In this document: one piece after another, positions 1-8,920 of the stretch
How positions within the stretch are numbered: position 1 is the stretch's first letter
How the letters are laid out: each line of letters opens with the position of its first letter
Source of the DNA: Rugosimonospora africana
GTDB lineage: Bacteria; Actinomycetota; Actinomycetes; Mycobacteriales; Micromonosporaceae
Direction: 5' to 3'
NCBI RefSeq assembly: GCF_016862975.1
Contig: NZ_BONZ01000076.1
Location: 52,020 to 116,019, forward strand
DNA length: 64,000 bases
Program-made: the position numbers and the translations under genes
The notes under the pieces: generated by a model
Database searches by the model: none
What the model saw: only the letters and a program-made list of their open reading frames with translations
What the model was told of the DNA's origin: nothing

Positions 1-175
1 CGACTTCCCAGCCGCGTTCGATGGCGACCACGCCGAACTCCCGGGGCGAACCCTCCGGCAGTGCGGTCAGGTGGCGGACGAGCGCGCGGTAGCGCTCCTC
101 GAACACGTGCAGCGGCAGTACGAGCCCGGGGAAGAGCACCGTTCCCAGGGGGAAGAGGGGCAGCTCGTCGGTCAC
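1..175 (-). CDS. LON N-terminal (substrate-binding) domain protein, truncated by window edge
   Basis: Only the first 58 codons are in the window, read from a GTG at 173-175 down to base 1. The N-terminus reads MTDELPLFPLGTVLFPG, followed by a stretch with HVFEERYR. This is the characteristic opening of the Lon protease N-terminal domain (PUA-like fold), which also occurs as stand-alone proteins of about 200-230 residues in actinobacteria. A full Lon protease cannot be excluded because the 3' part is missing. The start is chosen because it aligns with the family opening; the only candidate ribosome-binding sequence is a weak GGCGG. The gene is divergent from the SRPBCC gene, with an unusually AT-rich 70 bp between them. 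Confidence 0.8.
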   Translation of the reverse strand, partial: MTDELPLFPLGTVLFPGLVLPLHVFEERYRALVRHLTALPEGSPREFGVVAIERGWEV

Positions 176-217
176 CCGCCGAGCGTATCTGAGTCGGGTA
201 CCGGCGTATTTTATAAG

Positions 218-247
218 TTGTTGTTTTTCTAAGCCCCTGCCTATATT
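218..247 (+). promoter_or_regulatory. Sigma70-type promoter giving a leaderless SRPBCC transcript
   Basis: TTGTTG at 218-223 and TATATT at 242-247 are separated by 18 bp. The -10 ends five bases before the ATG at 253, so transcription should start at or within a base or two of the start codon. The surrounding stretch (about 205-250) is clearly AT-rich in an otherwise GC-rich region. Confidence 0.6.
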
Positions 248-252
248 AGGCC

Positions 253-747
253 ATGCCCAATCTCGCCAGTGAGATCACGCGCGTGGCCGGGGGAGCGCAG
301 TTGCGCCTCCGGCGGGAGTACCCCAGCGACGTCGAGGATGTCTGGTCGGCGATCACGGAGCCGGAGCGGCTCGGCCGCTGGCTGGGCACGATCGACCTGA
401 TCGGCGGCGCGGGCAGGCTGGTCCTGGGAGACGGTGAGGACGAGTACGCGGACATCGTGGTCACCGAGTGCACCCGACCGCGCCGGATCGTCCTGGACTG
501 GACATACGCCGGCGCCTCGACGACGCGCCTGCTGGTGACCCTGACGCGGGACCCGTCCGGGCGCACCAGCGCGGTGCTGGAGCACACCTTCCCGGCCACC
601 GAACCTGCCCGGCTGGCCGGGCAGGGCTGCGGCTGGGAACACTACGTCGACAGCCTGGCCGCCCACCTGGCCGGCGAGTCGTTGCCCGACTTCGCCGACT
701 ACTACCCGGCGAAGCTCGACCAGTGGCGGGCCGTCGCCGCCCGCTGA
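253..747 (+). CDS. SRPBCC (AHSA1/START-like) domain protein
   Basis: 164 residues. The sequence fits a single helix-grip SRPBCC/AHSA1 domain: a strand followed by DVEDVWSAITEPERLGRWLG, then alternating strands, and a long C-terminal helix (GWEHYVDSLAAHLAG). This family binds hydrophobic ligands in a cavity; some members are partners of ArsR-type regulators. No such regulator is adjacent here, so the ligand and role are unknown. No signal peptide or membrane segment is visible, so it should be cytoplasmic. The ATG at 253 is favoured because a good -10 hexamer lies just upstream and no ribosome-binding site is visible, pointing to leaderless translation. Confidence 0.8.
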   Translation: MPNLASEITRVAGGAQLRLRREYPSDVEDVWSAITEPERLGRWLGTIDLIGGAGRLVLGDGEDEYADIVVTECTRPRRIVLDWTYAGASTTRLLVTLTRDPSGRTSAVLEHTFPATEPARLAGQGCGWEHYVDSLAAHLAGESLPDFADYYPAKLDQWRAVAAR

Positions 748-759
748 CCGTGACCGGCG

Positions 760-809
760 GGTCAGCGTCCGCCCATCCCGGCAGCCGGTCGGCGTCCGCC
801 CACCCCGGC
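760..809 (+). repeat. Two-copy 27-bp-period direct repeat after the SRPBCC gene
   Basis: Bases 760-782 and 787-809 are 23-nt near-identical copies (two mismatches) at a period of 27 bp. They lie shortly after the SRPBCC stop, in the 200 bp before hisD. No gene is visible in this gap. Confidence 0.75.
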
Positions 810-934
810 GGCCCGGTGCGGACCGGAGCGGCGGGCCGATCGGGTCGCTGAGGGCGACGGGATCCTGACGTCCGGTCGGTGTCCTTCGCGTCTCAACGCG
901 TGGGCGTGGCCGGTTGGTCCGGATCGTGGCCGCC

Positions 935-940
935 TACACT
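935..940 (+). promoter_or_regulatory. -10 hexamer (TACACT) of the his operon, leaderless
   Basis: TACACT ends seven bases before the hisD GTG at 948. With a transcription start about seven bases after the -10, the mRNA would begin at the start codon. The -35 is weak; the best match is TTGGTC at 914-919, at a short 15-bp spacing. No Shine-Dalgarno sequence is present. Confidence 0.5.
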
Positions 941-947
941 TGCCAGC

Positions 948-2279
948 GTGTTGAACCGCATCGACCTGCGCATACCCGCCGGTGGGCTGCCCGGCGGGGC
1001 GGACCTGCACCGGCTGCTGCCCCGCGCGGGGCTCGACGTGACGGTCGCCACCGAACAGGTGCGACCGCTGGTCGAGGCGGTCCGTGAGCATGGCTCCCGT
1101 GGGGTGGTCGAGGCGACCCAGCGGCTGGACGGGGTGACGCTGGCTGCCCTGCGGGTACCGGCGGCGAAGCTCAGTGAGGCGGCGGAAGCGCTCGATCCCG
1201 CTCTGCGGGCCGCACTGGAGACGTCGATCGCGCGGGCCCGGACGGTGCACGCCGACCAGCGCCGGCCGGACGTGACCACCGAGTTGACGGCCGGCGGGAC
1301 GGTGACGCAGCACTGGCGCCCGGTACGGCGGGTCGGACTCTACGTTCCCGGCGGGCTGGCTGTGTATCCGTCCAGCGTCGTGATGAACGTGGTGCCCGCC
1401 CAGGTGGCCGGCGTCGAGTCGATCGCGGTCACCAGCCCGCCGCAGCGTGAGACCGGCCTGCCGCACCCGCACATCCTGGCCGCCTGCGCGCTGCTGGGCG
1501 TCGAGGAGGTATACGCGGTCGGCGGAGCGCAGGCGATCGCCATGCTGGCGTACGGCACCGAGGAGTCGGAGCCGGTCGACCTGATCACCGGGCCCGGCAA
1601 CGTCTGGGTCACCGCGGCCAAGCGGCTCGTGCGCGGCGTGGTCGGCATCGACGCCGAGGCCGGCCCCACCGAGATCGCGGTCCTGGCCGACGACACCGCC
1701 GATCCGCGACACGTCGCGGCCGACCTGATCAGTCAGGCCGAGCACGACCCGCTGGCGGCCAGCGTGCTGGTCACCACGTCGCCCGAGCTGCTGGAGGCGG
1801 TCGAGCGGGAGCTGGCGGTGCAGGTGGCGGCGACCAAGCACGCCGAGCGGATCGGCCAGGCGCTCACCGGGACACAGTCCGCGGCCGTACTCGTCGAGGA
1901 CATCGAGGCCGGGCTGCGGGTGGTGGACGCGTACGCGGCCGAGCACCTGGAGATTCAGACCCGGGAGCCGCGCGCCGTGGCCGAGCGGGTGCGCAACGCG
2001 GGCGCCATCTTCGTCGGCGCGTGGTCGCCGGTCTCGCTGGGCGACTACTGCGCCGGCTCCAACCACGTCCTGCCCACCGGTGGCTGTGCCCGGCACTCCT
2101 CCGGCCTCTCGGTGCAGACGTTCCTGCGCGGCGTGCAGCTGATCGAGTACGACGAGCACGCCCTGCGCGGCGTCGCCGAGTACGTGGTGACGCTCGCCGG
2201 TGCCGAGGACCTCCCGGCGCACGGGCAGGCTGTGACCGCACGATTCGCGGCTGAGTCGACCGAGGGGAGCGTCGGGTGA
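948..2279 (+). CDS. hisD: Histidinol dehydrogenase
   Basis: 443 residues, the normal length. It catalyses the last two steps of histidine synthesis, NAD-dependent oxidation of L-histidinol to L-histidine, and depends on zinc. Family motifs are visible: [14 protein letters not shown] in the nucleotide/substrate region, [11 protein letters not shown] with Gln and His zinc ligands, AEHLEI with the catalytic Glu-His region, and [10 protein letters not shown] near the C-terminus. The frame stays open upstream to 879, but the GTG at 948 (VLNRIDLR) matches the family start and sits seven bases from a -10 hexamer. It is the first gene of the his operon; its TGA overlaps the hisC GTG by four bases, so translation is probably coupled. 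Confidence 0.97.
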   Translation: MLNRIDLRIPAGGLPGGADLHRLLPRAGLDVTVATEQVRPLVEAVREHGSRGVVEATQRLDGVTLAALRVPAAKLSEAAEALDPALRAALETSIARARTVHADQRRPDVTTELTAGGTVTQHWRPVRRVGLYVPGGLAVYPSSVVMNVVPAQVAGVESIAVTSPPQRETGLPHPHILAACALLGVEEVYAVGGAQAIAMLAYGTEESEPVDLITGPGNVWVTAAKRLVRGVVGIDAEAGPTEIAVLADDTADPRHVAADLISQAEHDPLAASVLVTTSPELLEAVERELAVQVAATKHAERIGQALTGTQSAAVLVEDIEAGLRVVDAYAAEHLEIQTREPRAVAERVRNAGAIFVGAWSPVSLGDYCAGSNHVLPTGGCARHSSGLSVQTFLRGVQLIEYDEHALRGVAEYVVTLAGAEDLPAHGQAVTARFAAESTEGSVG

Positions 2280-3355
2280 GCGTCGCCGACCTGAACGGAC
2301 TGCCGATCCGGGACGAGCTGCGTGGGATGAGCCCGTACGGGGCGCCTCAGCTGGCGGTCTCGGTGCGGCTGAACACGAACGAGAACTCGTACCCGCTGCC
2401 GGACGAGGTGGTGACCGCGGTCGCGAAGGCGCTGGCCGTGGCCGTACGGGACGTGAACCGTTACCCGGACCGGGACGCCGTCGCGCTGCGGGCCGGGCTG
2501 GCCGGGTACCTGGGCCACGGGCTGGATGTCAGCCGGATCTGGGCGGCCAACGGCTCCAACGAGGTGCAGCAGCAGCTGCTCCAGGCGTTCGGCGGCCCGG
2601 GGCGCAGCGCGCTCGGGTTCACCCCGGCTTACTCGATGCACCCGCTGCTCGCCACCGCGACCGGCACGCGCTGGATCGACGGCAAGCGCGATGCCGACTT
2701 CGGCCTGAAGGCCGGGGACGTGGCCGCGCAGATCCGTGAGCACCGGCCAGACGTCGTGTTCCTCTGCTCGCCGAACAACCCGACCGGCACCGCGCTGCCG
2801 CTGGACGTGGTGTCCGCGGCGCTCGACACGGCGCCCGGCATGGTGGTCGTGGACGAGGCGTACGCGGAGTTCAGCCGCCCCGGTACGCCCAGCGCGCTGG
2901 ACCTGCTGCCCGGGCACCAGCGGCTGGTGGTGACGCGCACGATGAGCAAGGCGTTCGCTCTGGCCGGTGTCCGGCTCGGATACCTGGCCGCCGATCCGGC
3001 GGTGGTGGACGCCGTCCAGCTGGTCCGGCTGCCGTACCACCTCTCGGCACTCACCCAGGCGGCCGGGCAGGCCGCGCTGGAGCACGCGGAGGTCCTGCTG
3101 CGCACGGTCGAGGCCGTCAAGGAGCAGCGTGACCGGATCGTGGCGACGCTGCGCGCGTACGGGCTGACCGTCGCGGACAGCGACGCGAACTTCGTCCTCT
3201 TCGGAGAGTTCCGTGACCAGAAGGCGGTGTGGCAGGCGTTGCTGACCCGCGACGTGCTGGTCCGCGACGTGGGGCTGCGCGGCTGGCTGCGGGTCACCGC
3301 CGGCACGCCGGCGGAGACGGATGCCTTCCTGGCGGCGATGAAGGAGTTGGTGTGA
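2276..3355 (+). CDS. hisC: Histidinol-phosphate aminotransferase
   Basis: 359 residues. This PLP-dependent class I/II aminotransferase converts imidazole acetol-phosphate and glutamate to histidinol-phosphate. Visible landmarks are the [11 protein letters not shown] substrate-entry motif, NNPTGT in the centre, VVDEAYAEF with the cofactor-contacting Asp and Tyr, the [13 protein letters not shown] block with the PLP-binding lysine, and a C-terminal [15 protein letters not shown] block with the carboxylate-binding Arg. The GTG start overlaps the hisD stop (GTGA), and its own stop overlaps the hisB start in the same way. Aromatic-acid aminotransferases of this fold are related, but operon position settles the assignment. 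Confidence 0.97.
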   Translation: MSVADLNGLPIRDELRGMSPYGAPQLAVSVRLNTNENSYPLPDEVVTAVAKALAVAVRDVNRYPDRDAVALRAGLAGYLGHGLDVSRIWAANGSNEVQQQLLQAFGGPGRSALGFTPAYSMHPLLATATGTRWIDGKRDADFGLKAGDVAAQIREHRPDVVFLCSPNNPTGTALPLDVVSAALDTAPGMVVVDEAYAEFSRPGTPSALDLLPGHQRLVVTRTMSKAFALAGVRLGYLAADPAVVDAVQLVRLPYHLSALTQAAGQAALEHAEVLLRTVEAVKEQRDRIVATLRAYGLTVADSDANFVLFGEFRDQKAVWQALLTRDVLVRDVGLRGWLRVTAGTPAETDAFLAAMKELV

Positions 3356-3969
3356 CCAGTCGCTTCGCTCGCGTCGAGCGGTCGACCGCGGAGACCAAGG
3401 TGCTGGTCGAGCTGGATCTCGACGGCACCGGCAGCGCGGACATCGCCACCGGCATCGGGTTCTTCGACCACATGCTGGGCCAGATCGCCCGGCACGGCGC
3501 CATCGACCTGCGGGTGGCCACCGAGGGCGACCTGGAGGTCGACGCGCACCACACGGTGGAGGACACCGCGCTCGCGCTGGGCGCCGCGCTCGCCGAGGCG
3601 CTGGGCGACAAGCGGGGCATCCGGCGGTACGGCGACGCGCTGATCCCGCTGGACGAGGTACTGGTGCAGGCGGCGGTCGACCTGTCCGGCCGCCCGTACG
3701 TGGTCCACGACGAGCCCGTCGACATCGCGCCCCGGATCGGTCCGATCTACCCGACGTCGATGACCCGGCACGTGTGGGAGTCGCTGGGACACAGCGCGCG
3801 GATGACGCTGCACGTCTCGGTGCTGCGGGCCGCCCGGCCGGGCAGCCAACCGGACGCGCACCACGTGGTGGAGGCGCAGTTCAAGGCGTTCGCCCGGGCG
3901 CTGCGCGACGCGGTGGCGCCGGACCCGCGCGCCGCCGGCGGGGTGCCGAGCACGAAGGGTGTGCTGTAG
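3352..3969 (+). CDS. hisB: Imidazoleglycerol-phosphate dehydratase
   Basis: 205 residues, a monofunctional HisB without the phosphatase domain of enterobacteria. It dehydrates imidazole-glycerol phosphate to imidazole acetol-phosphate in a manganese-dependent reaction. The repeated metal-binding motifs are clear: [27 protein letters not shown] and [13 protein letters not shown]. The GTG at 3352 ([15 protein letters not shown]) is chosen over upstream codons because it forms a GTGA overlap with hisC and matches the family N-terminus. The stop TAG directly abuts the ATG of the next small gene. Confidence 0.97.
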   Translation: MTSRFARVERSTAETKVLVELDLDGTGSADIATGIGFFDHMLGQIARHGAIDLRVATEGDLEVDAHHTVEDTALALGAALAEALGDKRGIRRYGDALIPLDEVLVQAAVDLSGRPYVVHDEPVDIAPRIGPIYPTSMTRHVWESLGHSARMTLHVSVLRAARPGSQPDAHHVVEAQFKAFARALRDAVAPDPRAAGGVPSTKGVL

Positions 3970-4137
3970 ATGCTCGCGGTCGTGCTGTGTGCTGTCGGCG
4001 GGGTACTGCTCGGCGGCGCCTGGTCGCTGCGCAGCCAGGGCGCCGGGCGCCCGGCGATCGTGGTGGTCGCTCTGCTCGGCGTACTCGCGCTGGCCGGCGG
4101 GGTGCTCTGGATGCTGCCGCACGGGACGTTCTCGTGA
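3970..4137 (+). CDS. 55-residue membrane protein embedded in the his operon
   Basis: Not a recognised family. It starts MLAVVLCAVGGVLLGGAWSL and continues with a short Arg-containing loop and a second hydrophobic segment (VVVALLGVLALAGGVLWML), so it should be a two-helix hairpin in the membrane. The ATG follows the hisB stop with no gap, and its TGA overlaps the hisH GTG, so it sits inside the translational-coupling chain of the operon. G/C-rich third positions match its neighbours, supporting a real gene. Function is unknown; position suggests co-expression with histidine synthesis, but the connection could be purely transcriptional. Confidence 0.75.
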   Translation: MLAVVLCAVGGVLLGGAWSLRSQGAGRPAIVVVALLGVLALAGGVLWMLPHGTFS

Positions 4138-4763
4138 CCGTGCCCGAGCGCAAGCGTCCTTCGGTCGTCGTGCTCGACTACGGCTCGGGCAACCTGCGCT
4201 CGGCCCAGCGGGCGGTCGCCCGGGCCGGCGCCGAGGTCACGGTCACCGCCGATCTCGCCGCCGCCGCGTCGGCCGACGGTCTGGTGGTACCGGGGGTGGG
4301 TGCGTACGCGGCCTGCATGGCCGGCATCGACGCGCTGGGCGCCGGACCGGTGATCGCCGAGCGGGTCGCGGCCGGGGCGCCGGTGCTGGGCATCTGCGTG
4401 GGCATGCAGGTGCTGTTCTCCTCCGGCGAAGAGCACGGCGTGGTGACCAAGGGGCTGGATCTGGTTCCGGGCGTGGTGACCCGGCTGGACGCGCCCCGGG
4501 TGCCGCACATCGGCTGGAACACGGTCGGCGTACCAGACGGCTCCACGCTGTTCGCTGGGATGGCCCCGGGTACCCGGTTCTACTTCGTGCACTCGTACGC
4601 GGCCCGGCCGGTCGACGGGCAGGGGCTGGTGACGACGTCGGAGCACGACGCGCCGTTCGTCGCCGCGTTCGAGCGGGGCTCGCTGTGTGCCACGCAGTTC
4701 CACCCGGAGAAGTCGGGGGACGCGGGCGCCGCGCTGTTGCGCAACTGGATCGCGACACTGTGA
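4134..4763 (+). CDS. hisH: Imidazole glycerol phosphate synthase, glutaminase subunit
   Basis: 209 residues. A class I glutamine amidotransferase that releases ammonia for HisF. The nucleophile motif GICVGMQVLF contains the catalytic Cys, and HPEKSG near the C-terminus holds the catalytic His-Glu pair. The opening VVLDYGSGNLRSAQRA matches the family. Translation starts at GTG 4134, overlapping the stop of the small membrane gene, and ends in TGA overlapping the GTG of the next membrane gene. HisF is two genes further down the same operon, so the heterodimer is co-expressed. Confidence 0.96.
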   Translation: MTVPERKRPSVVVLDYGSGNLRSAQRAVARAGAEVTVTADLAAAASADGLVVPGVGAYAACMAGIDALGAGPVIAERVAAGAPVLGICVGMQVLFSSGEEHGVVTKGLDLVPGVVTRLDAPRVPHIGWNTVGVPDGSTLFAGMAPGTRFYFVHSYAARPVDGQGLVTTSEHDAPFVAAFERGSLCATQFHPEKSGDAGAALLRNWIATL

Positions 4764-5083
4764 GCAAGGAGCGGGCGGCGCGGCGGGCCGTGCGGTTGGC
4801 CGAGGCGCAGCGCGAGAGGGCCGCACGGGAACGGGCGGCGGCGCGCCGGGCGCGGCGGCGCTCGGTGCTGCGCCGGATCACGCCGCGGCTGCCCGACCGG
4901 CGTACCGGCCGGCTCTACGCCCGGCGCAGTCGGGCGCAGCGGGCCGGCATCGGGCTGGTGGCGGCCGCGGCCATCGTGCTGATCTGGCTCCGGGTCGGGG
5001 ACCTGGGCGCGCGTATCGCGCTGACCGCCCTGGTCGTCGTGGCCTCGCCGGCCCTCATCGTGCTGACGTTCGACCGTCGTTGA
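4760..5083 (+). CDS. Small Arg/Ala-rich membrane protein in the his operon
   Basis: 107 residues, no family recognised. The N-terminal half is extremely basic and helical in character (Arg, Ala and Glu rich, up to about residue 60). Two hydrophobic segments follow, GIGLVAAAAIVLIWL and IALTALVVVASPALIVLTF, with almost no tail after them. The likely topology is a cytoplasmic basic helix anchored by a two-helix hairpin. The GTG start overlaps the hisH stop (GTGA) and the gene ends 12 nt before priA, so it is fully embedded in the operon. A role in histidine synthesis is not shown by the sequence. Confidence 0.8.
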   Translation: MSKERAARRAVRLAEAQRERAARERAAARRARRRSVLRRITPRLPDRRTGRLYARRSRAQRAGIGLVAAAAIVLIWLRVGDLGARIALTALVVVASPALIVLTFDRR

Positions 5084-5095
5084 TTGGGAGATGTG

Positions 5096-5815
5096 ATGCT
5101 GACCCTGCTTCCCGCCGTTGATGTCGCAGACGGCCAGGCCGTACGCCTGGTGCAGGGCGCGGCCGGCAGCGAGACGGCGTACGGCGACCCGCTGGAGGCG
5201 GCGTTGACCTGGCAGCGTGACGGCGCCTCGTGGATCCACCTGGTCGACCTGGACGCCGCGTTCGGCCGGGGTTCCAACGCGGCCCTGCTGACCGGCGTGG
5301 TGCGCCAACTGGACGTCAACGTGGAGCTGTCCGGCGGGATCCGCGACGACGAGTCGCTACGCGCCGCGCTGGCCACCGGCGCGGCACGAGTGAACATCGG
5401 CACCGCCGCGCTGGAGAACCCGGAGTGGTGTGACCGGGTCGTCGGGGAGTATGGCGACCGGGTGGCGATAGGGCTGGACGTGCGCGGGCACACGCTCGCG
5501 GCGCGTGGCTGGACCCGGGACGGCGGCGACCTGTTCGAGGTCATGGAACGGCTGAACAAGGCGGGCTGCGCACGGTACGTGGTGACCGACATCCGCAAGG
5601 ACGGCACGATGACCGGCCCCAACCTGGACCTGCTGCGTGAAGTGTGCGGGCGCACGGACGCCCCGGTCATCGCGTCCGGCGGGGTGTCCACTCTGGACGA
5701 TCTGCGCGCGCTGGCCGGCCTGGAGGCGGACGGCGTGGAGGGGGTCATCGCCGGCAAGGCGCTGTACGCCGGGGCGTTCACGGTCGCCGAGGCGCTGGCG
5801 GTGCTGGGCTCATGA
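5096..5815 (+). CDS. priA: Bifunctional phosphoribosyl isomerase A (HisA/TrpF)
   Basis: 239 residues, a single TIM barrel. PriA isomerises both ProFAR (histidine pathway) and phosphoribosyl-anthranilate (tryptophan pathway). The catalytic aspartates lie in LLPAVDV near the N-terminus and [14 protein letters not shown] in the second half; RGWTRDGG carries the Trp/Arg typical of actinobacterial PriA loops. The trp cluster at 31-37 kb has no trpF, which fits dual function. The ATG at 5096 is preferred: GGGAG at 5086-5090 lies five bases upstream. GTG 5093 is an alternative. Its stop overlaps the hisF ATG. Confidence 0.95.
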   Translation: MLTLLPAVDVADGQAVRLVQGAAGSETAYGDPLEAALTWQRDGASWIHLVDLDAAFGRGSNAALLTGVVRQLDVNVELSGGIRDDESLRAALATGAARVNIGTAALENPEWCDRVVGEYGDRVAIGLDVRGHTLAARGWTRDGGDLFEVMERLNKAGCARYVVTDIRKDGTMTGPNLDLLREVCGRTDAPVIASGGVSTLDDLRALAGLEADGVEGVIAGKALYAGAFTVAEALAVLGS

Positions 5816-6573
5816 GCGTCGCGGTTCGCGTGATCCCCTGCCTGGACGTCGACGCCGGGCGGGTGGTCAAGGGTGTCAACTTCGTCAACCTGCGCGACGC
5901 CGGTGACCCGGTCGAGTTGGCCGCCGCGTACGACGCGGCCGGGGCCGACGAGCTGACCTTCCTGGACGTCACCGCCTCGGCCGACGGCCGGTCGACCATG
6001 CTGGACGTGGTGCGGCGCACCGCCGAGTCGGTGTTCATCCCGCTGACCGTGGGCGGCGGCGTGCGCTCGGTGTCCGATGTGGACACCCTGCTGCGCGCGG
6101 GCGCCGACAAGATCGGCGTGAACACCGCGGCGATCGCCCGGCCCGAGCTGCTGGCCGAGATCGCCGAGCGGTTCGGCCGGCAGGTGCTGGTGCTGTCGCT
6201 GGACGTGCGGCGCTCGCCGTCGGCACCGAGCGGCTTCGAGGTGACCACGCACGGGGGCCGGCGCGGTACCGGGCTGGACGCGGTGGACTGGGCGGCACGC
6301 GGTGCCCAGCTGGGCGCCGGCGAGATCCTGCTGAACTCGATGGACGCGGACGGCACCAAGGACGGGTTCGACCTGAACCTGATCCGCGCGGTACGGGCGG
6401 CGGTGTCCATCCCGGTGATCGCCTCCGGCGGTGCCGGCAAAGTCGCGGACTTCCCGCCGGCGGTGGCCGCCGGGGCGGACGCGGTACTGGCGGCGAGCGT
6501 CTTCCACTTCGGCGAGGTGGCGATCGGAGACGTCAAGGACGAGCTGCGGGGCAGCGGCTACCCGGTCCGCTGA
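5812..6573 (+). CDS. hisF: Imidazole glycerol phosphate synthase, cyclase subunit
   Basis: 253 residues, TIM barrel. It uses ammonia from HisH to convert PRFAR into imidazole-glycerol phosphate and AICAR. The catalytic aspartates are seen in [15 protein letters not shown] and [12 protein letters not shown]. Phosphate-binding glycine motifs ([16 protein letters not shown]) are present. The ATG overlaps the priA stop by four bases. It is the last gene of the operon; hisI lies elsewhere (31.6 kb), and hisG and hisE are not in the window. Confidence 0.97.
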   Translation: MSVAVRVIPCLDVDAGRVVKGVNFVNLRDAGDPVELAAAYDAAGADELTFLDVTASADGRSTMLDVVRRTAESVFIPLTVGGGVRSVSDVDTLLRAGADKIGVNTAAIARPELLAEIAERFGRQVLVLSLDVRRSPSAPSGFEVTTHGGRRGTGLDAVDWAARGAQLGAGEILLNSMDADGTKDGFDLNLIRAVRAAVSIPVIASGGAGKVADFPPAVAAGADAVLAASVFHFGEVAIGDVKDELRGSGYPVR

Positions 6574-6634
6574 AACTCCGGCGCCACCGGCAATCCGGAG
6601 CCCGGCAACCGGTCGGGCCTGCGCGGCGGTGACG

Positions 6635-6640
6635 TACGCT
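6635..6640 (+). promoter_or_regulatory. -10 hexamer (TACGCT) of the GH20 gene, leaderless
   Basis: TACGCT ends six bases before the ATG at 6647, and no ribosome-binding sequence precedes the ATG. This separates the GH20 gene from the his operon that ends 73 bp upstream. Confidence 0.45.
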
Positions 6641-6646
6641 GGCCGA

Positions 6647-8131
6647 ATGTATGCCCGACCGATCGTGCCGAAACCCATCTCACTGTCCGCCCGGGATGGG
6701 GCGTTCACCCTCACCGAGAACACTCCGCTGCACGCCCCCGAGGCGTTGGCCGATCTGGTCCGTGAGCTGCTCGGTCCGGCGACCGGATTCCGGTTCGCCC
6801 CCGGCTCCGGCGGTATCGAGCTGGACGTCATCGACGACAGCACCCTCGGCGCGGAGGGGTACCGGCTGGTCGTGACGCCGGATGGTGTTCGGGCCGCGGG
6901 TACCGAGGCCGGCCTCCGCTGGGCGGTACAGACGCTGCGCCAGCTGCTGCCGGCCGAGATCTTCGCCGGTGCCGCCGTACCGGACGCGAACTGGGAGATC
7001 CCGTGCGTCGAGATCGTGGACGTGCCCCGGTACGAGTGGCGGGGCGGCCTGCTGGACGTGGCCCGGTGGTGCCACCCGATCGAGTTCGTCTACAAGTACG
7101 TCGACCTGCTGGCGCTGCACAAGCTCAACCGGCTGCACCTGCACCTGACCGATGACCAGGGCTGGCGCTTCGAGGTCAAGCGGCACCCGAAGCTGACCGA
7201 GGTCGGCGCGTGGCGCACCGAGTCCAATGCCGGCCACGCCCGGGAGGGCCGGTTCGACGCGACCCCGCACGGCGGCTGGTACACCCAGCAGGAGCTGCGC
7301 GATCTGGTCGGGTACGCGGCCCGGCGCGGCGTGTCGGTGATGCCGGAGATCGACGTACCCGGCCACATGCAGGCGGCGATCGCGGCGTACCCGTGGCTGG
7401 GCAACAACCCCGACCGGCAGCTTGGGGTACGCACCTCCTGGGGCATCTCGCAGCACATCCTCAACGTGGACGACGCGACGGTCGACTTCGTCAGCGAGGT
7501 GCTCGACGAGGTGGTCGACGTGTTCCCGTTCGAGTACGTGCACCTGGGCGGCGACGAGGTGCCGCCGGACGAGTGGCTGGCCTCGGAGGCGGCGCGACGC
7601 CGGGCGGAGCAGGCCGGTCTGTCCAGAGTGGACGGTCTGGTCGGCTGGTGGGCCGGGCGGCTCGCCGCCCACCTGGCGAAGCGCGGCCGGCACATCGGCG
7701 TGTGGGACGAGCTGCTGGACCGGAACCCGCCGGCCGGCTCGCTCGTCTTCGCCTGGCAGGACTCGTCCCGGGTGGCCGCCGCGCAGGAGGCCGGGTTCCG
7801 GGTCGTCGCCGTACCGCAGGAGTACGCCTACCTGGACTGGGCGGAGTCCGACTCGCCCAGCGAGCCGCTGGCGATCCGCGGCACGCTGCCGCTGTCCACC
7901 GCGTACGGGTACCAACCCGGCGACGTGTACGGCGTGCAGGGCCAGTTGTGGAGCGAGTACCTGCCGACTCCGGACCTGGTCGAGTACCGGGCGTTCCCCC
8001 GGCTCGCCGCGTTCGCCGAGATCGGCTGGTCGGCGCCCGAGCCGCGCGATCTGGCCGAGTTCACCGGCCGGCTGTCCGGCCACCTGCGCCGGCTGGACGC
8101 ACTCAACGTCCGCTACCGCCCGCTGGACTGA
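6647..8131 (+). CDS. Beta-N-acetylhexosaminidase, glycoside hydrolase family 20
   Basis: 494 residues. It hydrolyses terminal beta-linked GlcNAc or GalNAc by substrate-assisted catalysis. An N-terminal GH20b-type domain (to about residue 120) precedes the catalytic barrel, which contains LHLHLTDDQGWR, the MPEIDVPGHMQAA block and the catalytic Asp-Glu in HLGGDEVP. There is no signal peptide, so it is probably cytoplasmic and acts on imported chito-oligosaccharides or recycled cell-wall sugars. The ATG at 6647 is chosen for its -10 box and because upstream codons lie in the his operon tail. The last codons are copied several times downstream (see repeat at 8107). Confidence 0.93.
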   Translation: MYARPIVPKPISLSARDGAFTLTENTPLHAPEALADLVRELLGPATGFRFAPGSGGIELDVIDDSTLGAEGYRLVVTPDGVRAAGTEAGLRWAVQTLRQLLPAEIFAGAAVPDANWEIPCVEIVDVPRYEWRGGLLDVARWCHPIEFVYKYVDLLALHKLNRLHLHLTDDQGWRFEVKRHPKLTEVGAWRTESNAGHAREGRFDATPHGGWYTQQELRDLVGYAARRGVSVMPEIDVPGHMQAAIAAYPWLGNNPDRQLGVRTSWGISQHILNVDDATVDFVSEVLDEVVDVFPFEYVHLGGDEVPPDEWLASEAARRRAEQAGLSRVDGLVGWWAGRLAAHLAKRGRHIGVWDELLDRNPPAGSLVFAWQDSSRVAAAQEAGFRVVAVPQEYAYLDWAESDSPSEPLAIRGTLPLSTAYGYQPGDVYGVQGQLWSEYLPTPDLVEYRAFPRLAAFAEIGWSAPEPRDLAEFTGRLSGHLRRLDALNVRYRPLD

Positions 8132-8201
8132 GGCGTCCGCTACCGCCCGCTGGACTGAAGCGTGCGCCACCGCCCGCTGGACTGACCGCCCGCCGGACTG
8201 A
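8107..8201 (+). repeat. 27-bp tandem repeat made from the GH20 gene 3' end
   Basis: Bases 8107-8131, the last codons and TGA of the GH20 gene, are repeated exactly (25 of 25 nt) at 8134-8158, with two mismatches at 8161-8185, and partly at 8186-8201. The period of 27 bp is a multiple of three, so each copy carries an in-frame stop. Nothing else is encoded between this gene and yczE. Confidence 0.95.
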
Positions 8202-8206
8202 ACAGT

Positions 8207-8920
8207 TCACGCCGCGTCGGGCGCGAGGTCCGGCGCGGCGTCCGGCGTGCCCGGCGCCGGGTCCGGGGCGATCGGAGCGGCTGTCGTGGCGGCGGCGACC
8301 CCTCCCGGTGCCGGCCGGCGAATCGTGAACCAGGGCAGGAACAGCTGCACCAGCGGGCCGATGGTCAGCGCGTAGAGCACCGTACCCACGTTGAACACGC
8401 CGCCCAGCACGGCGCCGGCCACCACCACGACCACCTCGATCCCGGTCCGGACCAGGCGGATCGACCGGCCGGTCCGGGCCGACAGCCCGGTCATCAGGCC
8501 GTCCCGCGGCCCGGGGCCATACGAGGCGCCGATGTAGAGCCCACCGGCCAGCCCGTTGAGCACGATGCCGGCGACCAGCAGCCCGGCACGTGCCGCGATC
8601 GGGTGCGGTACGGGCAGGAACGCCAGCGTACGGTCGGCGACCGGCCCGATGACCAGTACGTTGCTGATCGTGCCGAGGCCGGGACGCTGGCGCAGCGGGA
8701 TCCAGAACAGCAGCACGACCGCGCCGACGCCGATGGACACCCAGCCGAACGCCAGCCCCGTGCGGCGCGCGATGCCCTGGTGCAGGACGTCCCAGGGCAT
8801 GCTGCCGAGGTGGCTCTGGATCATCAGGCCGGTGCTCACGCCGTACAGGACCAGGCCGGTGTAGAGCTGGGTCAGCCGGCGTGCCGGGCGATGGGGCCGG
8901 AGGTTGCCAATTCGCGTCAC
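8207..8920 (-). CDS. YczE/YitT-type integral membrane protein
   Basis: About 237 residues with five or six hydrophobic segments. The motif SMPWDVLHQGIARRTG with the preceding LYTGLVLYGVSTGLMI block is typical of the YczE family (DUF6198-like). The C-terminus is a low-complexity Ala/Pro/Asp tail after the last helix. Family function is poorly known. The gene is divergent from a MocR-type regulator, an arrangement seen for yczE-yczR pairs in other bacteria, so the regulator likely controls it. GTG 8920 is chosen; GTG 8929 and TTG 8941 are in-frame alternatives and the start is uncertain. Confidence 0.8.
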   Translation of the reverse strand: MTRIGNLRPHRPARRLTQLYTGLVLYGVSTGLMIQSHLGSMPWDVLHQGIARRTGLAFGWVSIGVGAVVLLFWIPLRQRPGLGTISNVLVIGPVADRTLAFLPVPHPIAARAGLLVAGIVLNGLAGGLYIGASYGPGPRDGLMTGLSARTGRSIRLVRTGIEVVVVVAGAVLGGVFNVGTVLYALTIGPLVQLFLPWFTIRRPAPGGVAAATTAAPIAPDPAPGTPDAAPDLAPDAA

